NCBI GenBank assembly: GCA_028284605.1 | Contig: JANQRL010000011.1 | Span: 1 to 64,000 of the forward strand | Source: Paracoccaceae bacterium | GTDB taxonomy: Bacteria > Pseudomonadota > Alphaproteobacteria > Rhodobacterales > Rhodobacteraceae | DNA length: 64,000 nucleotides | Direction of reading: 5' to 3' | Shown here: positions 8,389 through 16,077 of the stretch, in pieces | Layout: each line of letters opens with the position of its first letter | How positions within the stretch are numbered: position 1 is the first letter of the stretch | Notes under the pieces: model-generated | Seen by the model: the letters and a program-made list of their open reading frames with translations, nothing else | What the model was told of the DNA's origin: nothing | Databases searched by the model: none | Program-made: the position numbers and the translations under genes

Positions 8389-8415
8389 CGAGATATCTGT
8401 CAAAATGATATCTCG
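8389..8415. promoter_or_regulatory. Candidate LysR/ArgP operator, perfect 9-bp inverted repeat
   Basis: CGAGATATC (8389-8397), nine spacer bases, then GATATCTCG (8407-8415): a perfect inverted repeat with a T-N11-A core as in LysR-family sites. It is 42 bp upstream of the lysE-like start and 22 bp upstream of the first (broken) copy of argP, where the regulator's own promoter would be expected. The intact argP start is now 656 bp further on. Confidence 0.65.
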
Positions 8416-8436
8416 GATGGAGTATAGATATGATTG

Positions 8437-8647
8437 ATGATCGACTCAGCCAGCCTTCCCGCCTTTCAGACCCTCCCGCAAGCCGGCTCCTTCGGGGGTG
8501 CGGCGGCTGACTTTCTCCCTCGAACCAAGTGATTCCCGCCAACATCAAGGGGCTGGGCGAGCGGCCCGGCACAACGCGCAACCGTCGCTCCTAGGTGGCG
8601 GCCCCGACCGGCGTGGGACGGTGGCCTTTGAACAAGGGGACCTCGGA
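8437..8647 (+). pseudogene. Decayed argP 5' copy 1
   Basis: 211-bp stretch aligned base by base to the first ~70 codons of argP. It opens MIDSASLPAFQTLPQAGSF and reaches a TGA (8530-8532) after 31 codons where argP continues with its helix-turn-helix. The homology continues past the stop (CATCAAGGGGCTGG...GAGCGGC...). It sits at the natural distance from the candidate operator, so this was probably the original argP start before the duplications. Confidence 0.75.
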
Positions 8648-8860
8648 ATGAACGCCCCCGCCGGCCTCCCTGCCTTCCAGGCCATCCTGCAAACCGGCTC
8701 CGTCGATGGGCGCGCGACGCAGCCTCACCTCTCGCAGCCCGCGGTTTCGGCCTGCTTTAGGGGGCCGGAGGGACGGCTCGGCGCCGCCCCGAACCGCCGC
8801 GCCCGGCCGGTGGCCCCGACCTTGATCGGCCGTCGGCTTCTGAACAGGGGGACCCGATGA
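8648..8860 (+). pseudogene. argP 5' copy 2 (open HTH-only frame, 70 codons)
   Basis: Second tandem copy of the argP 5' end. It encodes a 70-residue winged-HTH-like peptide with PAFQAILQTGSVDG, HLSQPAVSA and RRARPVAPT and no internal stop. Its TGA at 8858-8860 overlaps the ATG of copy 3 (8857). It lies 212 bp before copy 3. The effector-binding domain is absent. Changes in the recognition helix region (ARIKGLEERLGTA to ACFRGPEGRLGAA) suggest relaxed constraint. Confidence 0.7.
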
Positions 8861-9072
8861 TGATCGACCCTACCAGCCTCGCCGCCTTCCAGGCGGTCCT
8901 GCTAGCCGGCTCCTTTGAGGGCGCGGCCACGCAGCCTCACCTCGTGCGACCTGTCGTTTCCGCCCGCTTTGAGGGGTTGGGGCGGCGGCCCAGTACCTCC
9001 CTGAACCGCCGCGCCCGGCCGGTGGCCCCGACCTGTGTGGGCCGACGACGTCTGAACAAGGGGACTCGCTGA
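8857..9072 (+). pseudogene. argP 5' copy 3 (open HTH-only frame)
   Basis: Third tandem copy, beginning MMIDPTSLAAFQAVLLAGSF and keeping about 41 of 70 residues of the argP N-terminus. It has no internal stop. Its TGA at 9070-9072 shares its A with the ATG of intact argP (9072). Copies 2 and 3 share RRARPVAPT, ATQPHL and a LN(R/K)GTR tail that argP lacks, so they are closer to each other than to argP. It is more likely a decaying duplicate than a functional gene, but the frame is open and could be translated and coupled to argP. Confidence 0.7.
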
Positions 9073-9950
9073 TGATCGACCGCGCCAGCCTCGCCGCCTT
9101 CCAGGCGGTCCTGCAAACCGGCTCTTTCGAGGGGGCCGCGGCTGAGCTTCACCTCTCGCAACCGGCGGTCTCGGCCCGCATCAAGGGGCTAGAGGAGCGG
9201 CTCGGCACCGCCCTCATCCGGCGCACCCGCCCCGCCACGCCCACCGAGGCCGGGCGGCGCCTTCTGGCCCATGCCGAGACGCTGCATCTCCTCGAACGCG
9301 ATCTCGCCCGGGACCTGGCCGGTGCCCGGCCCGATCCGGCCAGTCCCCTCCGCATCGCGGTGACCGCCGACAGCCTCGCCACCTGGGTGCTGCCGGCGCT
9401 CGCCTCGGTCGAGGGGCTGCTCTACGACCTGATCATCGACGATCAGGATCATTCGGCGGAGCTCCTGCGCGCCGGCGAGGTGGCCGGGGCGATCACCGCC
9501 TCCACCACCACCGTCCCGGGCTGCGATGCCACGGCGCTGGGCGATCTGACCTATGTCGCCTTCGCATCGCCGGGCTTCGCCGCCACCCATTTCGCCGAGG
9601 GCGTCACCCGCGCCACCCTCGCCGCCGCCCCCGCCATCACCTATTCGCGCAAGGACCGGCTCCAGCGCGCCTGGGCGGAGCGGGCGGCGGGCGGCAAGGT
9701 GGGGCTCAGGACCCACTATCTCGGCTCCACCCACGGCATCACCGAGGCGGCCCGCGCCGGGCTCGGCTGGGCGGTGAACCCGGCACCGCTCATCGCGCCG
9801 CATTTTGCGGCGGGCCACCTCGTGCCTCTGCGCCCGGACATCACGCTCGCCACCCCGCTGGTCTGGCAGGTCCCGCGCCAGAACGCCGCCGCCCTACGCG
9901 ATCTCACCCGCGCCCTGGTCGCGGCCTCCCGCAAAGCGGCGGTTTCGTGA
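9072..9950 (+). CDS. argP: LysR-family regulator, ArgP/LysG type
   Basis: 292-aa LysR-type transcription factor. The N-terminal winged HTH covers residues 1-60 (LAAFQAVLQTGSFEGAAAEL, then SQPAVSARIKGLEERLG); a LysR substrate domain follows from about residue 90. The family controls lysine/arginine export, and the divergent LysE-type gene is the expected target. Three partial copies of its own first 212 bp lie directly upstream in the same orientation, the last overlapping its ATG by one base. Its promoter has therefore either been pushed about 650 bp away or replaced. Confidence 0.87.
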   Translation: MIDRASLAAFQAVLQTGSFEGAAAELHLSQPAVSARIKGLEERLGTALIRRTRPATPTEAGRRLLAHAETLHLLERDLARDLAGARPDPASPLRIAVTADSLATWVLPALASVEGLLYDLIIDDQDHSAELLRAGEVAGAITASTTTVPGCDATALGDLTYVAFASPGFAATHFAEGVTRATLAAAPAITYSRKDRLQRAWAERAAGGKVGLRTHYLGSTHGITEAARAGLGWAVNPAPLIAPHFAAGHLVPLRPDITLATPLVWQVPRQNAAALRDLTRALVAASRKAAVS

Positions 9951-9998
9951 TCCGATGGGTCGCTTTCGGCGTATGAGGAGGAAAGGCGAGGGAGCGGC

Positions 9999-10247
9999 AT
10001 GGCGAAATACAACCGGACATTCGAGCTCGGGCTCGGCGATGTGGAGCTGATCGAGACGGCGCTGAGGGCGCGGAAGACGGCCTTGTCGGAAGAGCGGCTG
10101 GCGCTCCTGAACTCCGAAGCGCCCGAGGAAACCGCCCGCATCGATGCCGAGCTGCAGCAGATCCACGACCTCCTCGGCCACCTGCACAACCAGAAGGTCT
10201 TCTACCGCCCCGACACCGTGGGCGAGGTGCCCTATGTGAGCGGTTGA
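9999..10247 (+). CDS. Small conserved hypothetical protein
   Basis: 82-aa soluble protein rich in charged residues, mostly helical by eye (DVELIETALRARKTALSEER, then ETARIDAELQQIHDLLGHLH). No signal peptide or membrane segment is seen. A GAGGAGGAAAG site lies 14 bases upstream. It follows argP by 48 bp on the same strand; a functional link is not implied. No family function is recognised. The codon use is typical of neighbouring genes, which supports real coding. Confidence 0.7.
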   Translation: MAKYNRTFELGLGDVELIETALRARKTALSEERLALLNSEAPEETARIDAELQQIHDLLGHLHNQKVFYRPDTVGEVPYVSG

Positions 10248-10258
10248 AGCGTCAACCC

Positions 10259-10280
10259 CTTCATTTGGCTGAAAATACTC
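10259..10280 (+). repeat. 22-bp CATTTGG...AAATACTC motif, copy 1
   Basis: CTTCATTTGG followed by CTGAAAATACTC, 11 bp past the stop of the 82-aa gene. Other copies are at 21888, 23667 (inverted) and 38112. It is AT-rich against a G+C-rich background and always in a gene-free gap. Confidence 0.8.
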
Positions 10281-10371
10281 AATTCGGACTTCGCTCTGTC
10301 AAGATCGGGCCGGCGGCGGGCTGGGCAATTCCGGAGCCGGGGGCGGGCATCCCTCCGGCGGACCCGCGCGG

Positions 10372-10463
10372 AAGGCGCGTCGACGCGCCTTGATCAAGCG
10401 CCGTCGACGGCGCTTCGAGACCCGCTTTCGAAAGCGGGTAACCGCGGCCCGTCGACGGGCCGC
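10372..10463. repeat. Row of four 20-bp palindromes at 24-bp period
   Basis: Four perfect, mutually different 20-bp palindromes start at 10372, 10396, 10420 and 10444, exactly 24 bp apart with 4-bp spacers (gatc, cgag, aacc). They are AAGGCGCGTCGACGCGCCTT, AAGCGCCGTCGACGGCGCTT, ACCCGCTTTCGAAAGCGGGT and GCGGCCCGTCGACGGGCCGC. All are centred on TCGA. They occupy the 304-bp gap between the 82-aa gene and the 3' end of yebC, which converge, so termination is one possible role. No T-run follows. Confidence 0.85.
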
Positions 10464-10551
10464 CGCCCGGCAGCCCCGGCGGAGCATCATCTGGTTGAGC
10501 ACGCTGCCGGCAACTGGGCGTGGTAGCGGAAGCGTATCCCTCCGGACAGTC

Positions 10552-11301
10552 TCAGGCCGCCGAGTAAGCCTCCATCACCTCCTCCGTCGCCTCGAAGTTC
10601 GTCGTGACATTCTGGATGTCGTCGTCGTCCTCGAGGGCCTCGACCAGCTTCATCAGCTTCGTCAGACCTTCCAGGTCCAGCTCGGTCGTCGTCGTGGGTT
10701 GCCAGATCAGCTTCGCGCTCTCGCTCTCGCCCAGCGCGGCCTCCAGCGCGGTTGACACCTCGTTGAGGTCGGTATCGGCGCAGAGGATCACGTGGCCGTC
10801 CTCGGCGCTCTCGCAATCCTCCGCCCCGGCCTCGATGGCGGCCATCATCACCGTGTCGGCATCCCCGGCCTCCGCGGCGTAGAGGATCTGCCCCTTGCGC
10901 TCGAACATGAAGCCGACGGAGCCGGTCTCACCCAGATTGCCGCCGTTCTTGCCGAAGGTGGAGCGGACGGTCGAGGCGGTGCGGTTGCGATTATCGGTCA
11001 TCGCCTCGACGATCACCGCGACCCCGCCCGGCCCGTAGCCCTCATACCGGATTTCCTCGTAGTTCTCGCCCTCGCCGCCCTGGCTCTTCTTGATCGCCCG
11101 CTCGATCACGTCCTTCGGGACCGATTGCGACTTCGCCTCCTTCACGGCGAGCCGTAGCCGCGGGTTCTTCTCGGGATCGGGGTCGCCCATCTTCGCCGCC
11201 ACGGTGATCTCCTTGGCGAGCTTGGAGAAGAGCTTGGAGCGCGCCGCGTCCTGGCGCCCCTTGCGGTGCTGGATGTTCGCCCATTTGGAGTGGCCGGCCA
11301 T
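10552..11301 (-). CDS. yebC: YebC/PmpR-family protein
   Basis: 249-aa YebC family protein ([20 protein letters not shown] opening, full family length). Members bind DNA as regulators, and recent work links YebC-type proteins to relief of ribosome stalling at proline stretches; which role applies here is open. Domains: an N-terminal three-helix domain (1-75), then two alpha/beta domains around the [17 protein letters not shown] and TLNEV-like segments. It is single in its transcription unit. The four-palindrome row lies just beyond its stop. Confidence 0.93.
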   Translation of the reverse strand: MAGHSKWANIQHRKGRQDAARSKLFSKLAKEITVAAKMGDPDPEKNPRLRLAVKEAKSQSVPKDVIERAIKKSQGGEGENYEEIRYEGYGPGGVAVIVEAMTDNRNRTASTVRSTFGKNGGNLGETGSVGFMFERKGQILYAAEAGDADTVMMAAIEAGAEDCESAEDGHVILCADTDLNEVSTALEAALGESESAKLIWQPTTTTELDLEGLTKLMKLVEALEDDDDIQNVTTNFEATEEVMEAYSAA

Positions 11302-11430
11302 GGCTGCCTCGTGCGGTCGGAATTGTCTGACGGTCCCTATAGGACAGGGGCCGGGGGCCGCACAACACCTGCGCTTTCCAAGCCCCGCCGGGCCTGATTA
11401 GGTGGTCCTGTATACCAGCGGGGTGCCGTG

Positions 11431-13431
11431 ATGACCGATTTCCTGATGCTTGCCTTCACCTTCCTGGTGGCGGGGGTGATCGCGGTGCCGATCGCGACGC
11501 GGCTCGGGCTCGGCTCGGTGCTGGGCTATCTGATCGCCGGGATCGCGATCAGCCCGGCGCTGACGGTGCTCGGCGTCGATGTCATCGCGATCCAGCATTT
11601 CGCCGAGTTCGGCGTGGTGATGATGCTGTTCCTCGTCGGGCTGGAGCTGGAGCCGAGGGCGCTCTGGGCGATGCGCGGGCGGCTCTTGGGCCTCGGCGGC
11701 GGGCAGGTGGGGATTTCGGCGGCGCTGATCGCGGCGGTGGCCCTGGCTCTGGGCCAGCCCTGGACCGTGGCGCTGGCCTGCGGCCTCGTCCTGTCGCTCT
11801 CCTCCACGGCTATCGTGCTGCAAACCCTGAACGAAAAGGGGCTCCTGAAGAGCGATGGCGGGCAGTCGAGTTTCTCGGTGCTGCTGACCCAGGACATCGC
11901 GGTGATCCCGATGCTGGCGCTGCTGCCGCTGCTCGCGATGCCGGAGCTGATGGACGGGGCAGGGGCGGCCCATGGGGCGGAGGCCCATGCGGTCGAGACC
12001 CACGCGGCCGGCGACCACGGCGGGGAGGCCCACGGTGCCGATGACCACGGCGATCACGGCGCCAGTTTCAGTCTGGTCGAGGGCCTTCCGGGCTGGCAGA
12101 CGGCGCTGATCACCCTCGCGGCCATCGCCGCCGTGGTGGTCGGCGGCAATCTCCTGACCCGCCCGCTCTTCCGCTTCATTGCCGCCGCGAACTTGCGCGA
12201 GCTTTTCACCGCCACGGCGCTGCTGATCGTCATCGGCATCGCGCTCCTGATGTCGCTCGTGGGCCTGTCGCCGGCGCTCGGCACCTTCCTCGCGGGGGTG
12301 GTGCTGGCGTCGAGCGAATACCGCCACGAACTGGAAAGCGATATCGACCCGTTCCGGGGCCTACTTCTCGGGCTCTTCTTCATGACCGTGGGCGCGAGCA
12401 TCGATTTCGGGCTGCTGGCAGAGGCGCTGCTGCCCACGCTCGCCCTCACACTCGGCCTTCTGGCGCTCAAGGCGGCCGTGCTCTATGGCCTTGCCGTGGT
12501 CTTCCGGTTGCGCGGCGGCGACCGCTGGCTCATGGCCCTCGGCCTCGCCCAGGCCGGGGAATTCGGCTTCGTCCTGCTCTCTTTCACCGTCGCCAACGCC
12601 GTCCTGCCGCAGAGCGTCTCCGACCAGCTCCTCCTCGTCATCGCGCTCTCCATGCTGCTGACGCCGGTGCTCTTCATCCTCTACGAACGGGTCATCGCGC
12701 CGCGCTATATCGAGGCGGAGACCCGCGAGGCCGATGAGATCGACGAACAGGGCGACGTGCTGATCGCGGGTTTCGGGCGCATGGGCGGGGTGGTGGACCG
12801 GATCGCCACCGCCGGCGGCTGCACCACCACGGTGATCGACTACAATGCCGGGCGTCTGGAACGGCTCCGCGCCTTCGACATCCGCGCCTATTACGGCGAC
12901 GCGACCCGGCCCGATCTGCTCGCCGCCGCGGGCATCGCCGAGGCACGGGTCTTCGTCATCGCCATCGACGACCGCGAGAAGATCACCGAACTGGTGCGTT
13001 ACACCACCAAGACCTTCCCCGACCTCCATGTCATCGCCCGGGCCGTCGACCGCGACCATGTCTATGACCTCTGGTTCGCCGGCTGCCGCGACATCATCCG
13101 GGAGAACTTCGATGGCTCCCTGCGCATGGGCCGCTCGGTCTTCGAGGCGATGGGCACCCCGCGCGAGACGGCGGATGAGATGATCGCGGTCTTCAACGAG
13201 ATGGACCGCGACGCGATGGTGCAGGTGGCCGATGTCCACGACCCGGCGATCCCGCCGCACGAGAACCCGGCCTATGTGGCCAGGGTCCGGGAGCTGCGCG
13301 GCGATTGGGAGGCGCGGCTGCATGAGCGGATGCAGGCGATCCGGAGGGGTCGCCGGCAGGCGGAGGAGCCGGCGCGGGAAGAGGACCCGCGCGAGGATGA
13401 CGGCGGCGCAGCGGGGGAACCCGTCACCTGA
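11431..13431 (+). CDS. KefB/RosB-like monovalent cation:proton antiporter with RCK domain
   Basis: 666-aa CPA2-family antiporter. About 12 membrane segments cover residues 1-410. A RCK/TrkA-N NAD-binding domain follows from about residue 442 (VLIAGFGRMGG), then a charged tail. It would export K+ (or Na+) for protons under RCK control. Odd feature: residues ~178-212 form a hydrophilic loop with seven histidines (segments AAHGAEAHAVETH and DDHGDHGA), not usual for KefB. The ATG at 11431 is chosen over the GTG at 11428; both are in frame. It faces away from yebC across a 129-bp gap holding both promoters. Confidence 0.88.
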   Translation: MTDFLMLAFTFLVAGVIAVPIATRLGLGSVLGYLIAGIAISPALTVLGVDVIAIQHFAEFGVVMMLFLVGLELEPRALWAMRGRLLGLGGGQVGISAALIAAVALALGQPWTVALACGLVLSLSSTAIVLQTLNEKGLLKSDGGQSSFSVLLTQDIAVIPMLALLPLLAMPELMDGAGAAHGAEAHAVETHAAGDHGGEAHGADDHGDHGASFSLVEGLPGWQTALITLAAIAAVVVGGNLLTRPLFRFIAAANLRELFTATALLIVIGIALLMSLVGLSPALGTFLAGVVLASSEYRHELESDIDPFRGLLLGLFFMTVGASIDFGLLAEALLPTLALTLGLLALKAAVLYGLAVVFRLRGGDRWLMALGLAQAGEFGFVLLSFTVANAVLPQSVSDQLLLVIALSMLLTPVLFILYERVIAPRYIEAETREADEIDEQGDVLIAGFGRMGGVVDRIATAGGCTTTVIDYNAGRLERLRAFDIRAYYGDATRPDLLAAAGIAEARVFVIAIDDREKITELVRYTTKTFPDLHVIARAVDRDHVYDLWFAGCRDIIRENFDGSLRMGRSVFEAMGTPRETADEMIAVFNEMDRDAMVQVADVHDPAIPPHENPAYVARVRELRGDWEARLHERMQAIRRGRRQAEEPAREEDPREDDGGAAGEPVT

Positions 13432-13495
13432 TCGGCGGATCGGAGGACATCTCACCACCCACGCTCCCGCAATCAATTCCAAGGACAGTCCGGAA

Positions 13496-13984
13496 ATGCT
13501 CAGCACGCTTGCCGATATCGCCGATCTACTCGCCGCCGCCGGCGTCATCGCGTCGCTGATCTTCCTCGGCGTCCAGTTGCGGGACCAGAACCGCGAGACC
13601 GGGCTCAACAACTGGCGCGAGCTTCTGGTGACGCTGACCGATTTCAAGGCGGTGACCAACGACCCCTACATGGCCGATCTCGTGACGCGCGGGCATCTGG
13701 ACTACCATGCGCTCAACGCGGCAGAGCGAACGACCTTTGGAAACTACCTCGAACAGGGCATCCACATCATCGGCAATTTCGAGAAGCACAGCGGCACCGT
13801 GCCGAGCCAGATGCAGGATCTGCGCTACCCGGTCCACAACCTGATGCTTGACCATCTGGCGACGCCGGGGGCGCGGGCATGGTGGATCGAAAGCAAGCCC
13901 AAGGGGCGGTTTCTGCCCTCGACCGTTGCCACCATCGAGGCGGTTCAGGCCGAAGGGGCTGTTCCGATCGGGCCGCATCTCTAG
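13496..13984 (+). CDS. Membrane-anchored hypothetical protein
   Basis: 162 aa. One N-terminal hydrophobic helix (IADLLAAAGVIASLIFLGVQ, residues 7-26) is followed by a soluble helical domain (RDQNRETGLNNWRELLVTLT..., then EQGIHIIGNFEKH). The pattern 'TM helix, LRxQN, two-helix repeats' recurs in many proteobacterial proteins annotated only as hypothetical. It sits 64 bp after the antiporter and 45 bp before the SLC13 gene on the same strand, so it may be co-transcribed with one of them. No function can be given. Confidence 0.7.
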   Translation: MLSTLADIADLLAAAGVIASLIFLGVQLRDQNRETGLNNWRELLVTLTDFKAVTNDPYMADLVTRGHLDYHALNAAERTTFGNYLEQGIHIIGNFEKHSGTVPSQMQDLRYPVHNLMLDHLATPGARAWWIESKPKGRFLPSTVATIEAVQAEGAVPIGPHL

Positions 13985-14029
13985 ATCGGCGGTCGCGCGG
14001 ACCGCCGGGGCCGTTTAGGTTCGACGCTA

Positions 14030-15808
14030 ATGACCCAGGATCAGACCATCCTCTTCGTGCTCTTCGCGGCGGTCTTCGGACTGCTGCTCTGGGGCCGGTT
14101 TCGGTACGATCTGGTTGCCTTCTCCGCGCTCATGGCGGGAGTGGTGCTTGGCGTCGTGCCGGTGGACGAGGCGTTTTCGGGCTTCGGCCATCCGGCGACG
14201 CTGATCGTGGCGCTGGTGCTGGTGGTCTCCGCCGGGCTGGTGCGCTCCGGCGCGGTCTTCCTGATCACCCGGACGCTGGTCGACGCCTCGCGCTCGCTGG
14301 GCGCCCATATCGCGATCATGGGCGGGATCGGCGGGGTGCTTTCGGCCTTCATGAACAACGTGGCGGCGCTCGCGCTCCTGATGCCCGTCGACATGCAGAC
14401 CGCGCGCAAGGCGGGCCGCGCGCCCGGGCTGTCGCTCATGCCGCTCAGCTTCGCCACCATCCTTGGCGGCATGGTGACGCTGATCGGCACCCCGCCCAAC
14501 ATCATCATCGCCTCGATCCGCGAGGATCAGCTCGGCTCCGCCTTCCAGATGTTCGACTTCGCGCCGGTGGGCCTTGCCGCGGCCGGGGCGGGCCTGGCCT
14601 TCGTGGCGCTCTTCGGCTGGCGCCTGATCCCGGTGCCGGACGGGGCCGATGCCGCGAAGAAACTGATGGAGACGGCGGCCTATATCGCGGAACTGACCGT
14701 GCCCGAGAAAAACAAGCTGATCGGCACGCGGCTCGGCGATCTCGATGAGGAGGCGGACAAGGCCGGGGTCGCGATCCTCGGCCTCATTCGCGGCGGTAAG
14801 CGGCTCTACGGGCCGCAGCGGAATGCCGAATTGCAGGCGGGCGACGTCCTGATCCTGGAGGCCGGGGCCGACGCGCTCGACGAGTTCCGCGCCGGCAAGT
14901 CCCTCGCCTTCACCGACAGTGAGCGGCGCAAGCTGGTGGAGGGCGCCAAGGATGGCTTGACCCTGAGCGAGGTGGTGGTGCCGCGCGAGGCCCGGATCGC
15001 CGGCAAGACGGCCCAGGCCATCGGGCTGCATTGGCGGCAGCGGACGGTGATCGTGGGCATCTCGCGGCAGGGCCGGCGGATCACCTCGCATCTGCGCAAG
15101 ACATTGGTGAAGCCCGGCGACATCCTGCTCCTGCTCTCGCCGTCCGAGATCGCGAGCGACGTGGCCGACTGGCTCGGCGCCCTGCCGCTCGCCGACCGGG
15201 GCCTGACGGTGACCGCCGACAGCAAGGTCTGGCTCGCCATCGGGCTCTTTGCCGGGGCGGTGGCGGGGGCGTCCTTCGGGCTCCTGGCCCTGCCCATCGC
15301 GCTGGGGATCGTCGTGGTGGCCTACGCCTTGCTCAGGATCGTGCCGCTCTCGGAGCTTTACGACCAGATCGAATGGCCGGTTGTGGTGCTCCTGGGCTCG
15401 ATGATCCCCCTCGGCGCGGCGCTCGACGCCTCCGGCGGGACCGAGCTGATCGCCGGCGGGCTGGTGGGGCTCACCGAGGGCCTGCCGGCCTGGGCGGTGC
15501 TGACCGTACTGATGGTGGTGACGATGACGCTGTCGGATGTGCTCAACAACACGGCGACTGCCATTGTCGCGGCGCCGGTGGGCATCCAGATGGCCAATGC
15601 GCTGGGCGTCTCGCCCGACCCGTTCCTGATGGCGGTGGCGGTCGCGGCCTCGGCGGCGTTCCTCACCCCCATCGGGCACAAGAACAACACCCTGATCCTG
15701 GGCCCGGGTGGCTACCGGTTCGGGGATTACTGGCGCATGGGCCTGCCGCTTGAAGTGATCGTCATCGCGGTGTCGGTCCCGGTGATCCTGATCGTCTGGC
15801 CGCTTTGA
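14030..15808 (+). CDS. SLC13-family permease with two RCK-C domains
   Basis: 592-aa ArsB/NhaD-superfamily transporter. An N-terminal membrane half (about 1-205) is followed by two TrkA-C (RCK-C) regulatory domains in the central loop (roughly 220-300 and 305-385) and a second membrane half to the end. The SLC13 signatures TLIGTPPNIIIAS and FLTPIGHKNNTLILGPGGY are clear. Members carry sulfate, dicarboxylates or other anions with Na+; the substrate is unknown. A paralogue of the same architecture and length lies 3.3 kb downstream on the other strand. Confidence 0.88.
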   Translation: MTQDQTILFVLFAAVFGLLLWGRFRYDLVAFSALMAGVVLGVVPVDEAFSGFGHPATLIVALVLVVSAGLVRSGAVFLITRTLVDASRSLGAHIAIMGGIGGVLSAFMNNVAALALLMPVDMQTARKAGRAPGLSLMPLSFATILGGMVTLIGTPPNIIIASIREDQLGSAFQMFDFAPVGLAAAGAGLAFVALFGWRLIPVPDGADAAKKLMETAAYIAELTVPEKNKLIGTRLGDLDEEADKAGVAILGLIRGGKRLYGPQRNAELQAGDVLILEAGADALDEFRAGKSLAFTDSERRKLVEGAKDGLTLSEVVVPREARIAGKTAQAIGLHWRQRTVIVGISRQGRRITSHLRKTLVKPGDILLLLSPSEIASDVADWLGALPLADRGLTVTADSKVWLAIGLFAGAVAGASFGLLALPIALGIVVVAYALLRIVPLSELYDQIEWPVVVLLGSMIPLGAALDASGGTELIAGGLVGLTEGLPAWAVLTVLMVVTMTLSDVLNNTATAIVAAPVGIQMANALGVSPDPFLMAVAVAASAAFLTPIGHKNNTLILGPGGYRFGDYWRMGLPLEVIVIAVSVPVILIVWPL

Positions 15809-15854
15809 GGCAGAACATCGACCGGACGGTTGCATCGCGGCCAGTCCAGGTCCC

Positions 15855-16014
15855 GCCCGAATAGCGCCGAAGGCGCCGGGCATCGACAGACCGTCCCGCG
15901 GGCTGGCGATTGGGTTGTCGTTGGCGCGAAGCTTGGAGCGAGGAAGTATTTGGCTGGCATAAAGCGCGGCAGCTCGGACCGAGGATCACCAGCCCCCGGT
16001 CTGTCGATGCCCGG
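15855..16014. repeat. ~140-bp inverted-end intergenic repeat, copy B
   Basis: Lead-in CCCGAATAGCGCCGAAGGCG is followed by the element at 15876-16014, with ends CCGGGCATCGACAGACCG and CCGGTCTGTCGATGCCCGG. It has the same orientation as copies A and C. It fills most of the 269-bp gap between the SLC13 gene and the following oxidoreductase. The interior keeps scattered blocks (GCTTGGAGCGAGG, TTGGCTGGCATAAAGCGC) but no reading frame. Confidence 0.85.
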
Positions 16015-16077
16015 CCTGCGGAGTGCCAAGTCGCCAAACAGCTTCAACCCGAAATCATCCTGCCCTAGGGTGGCCCG

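Noticed and set aside
10372-10463. A CRISPR array.
   Set aside because: The repeated unit is symmetry, not sequence; spacers are 4 bp; no cas genes are present.
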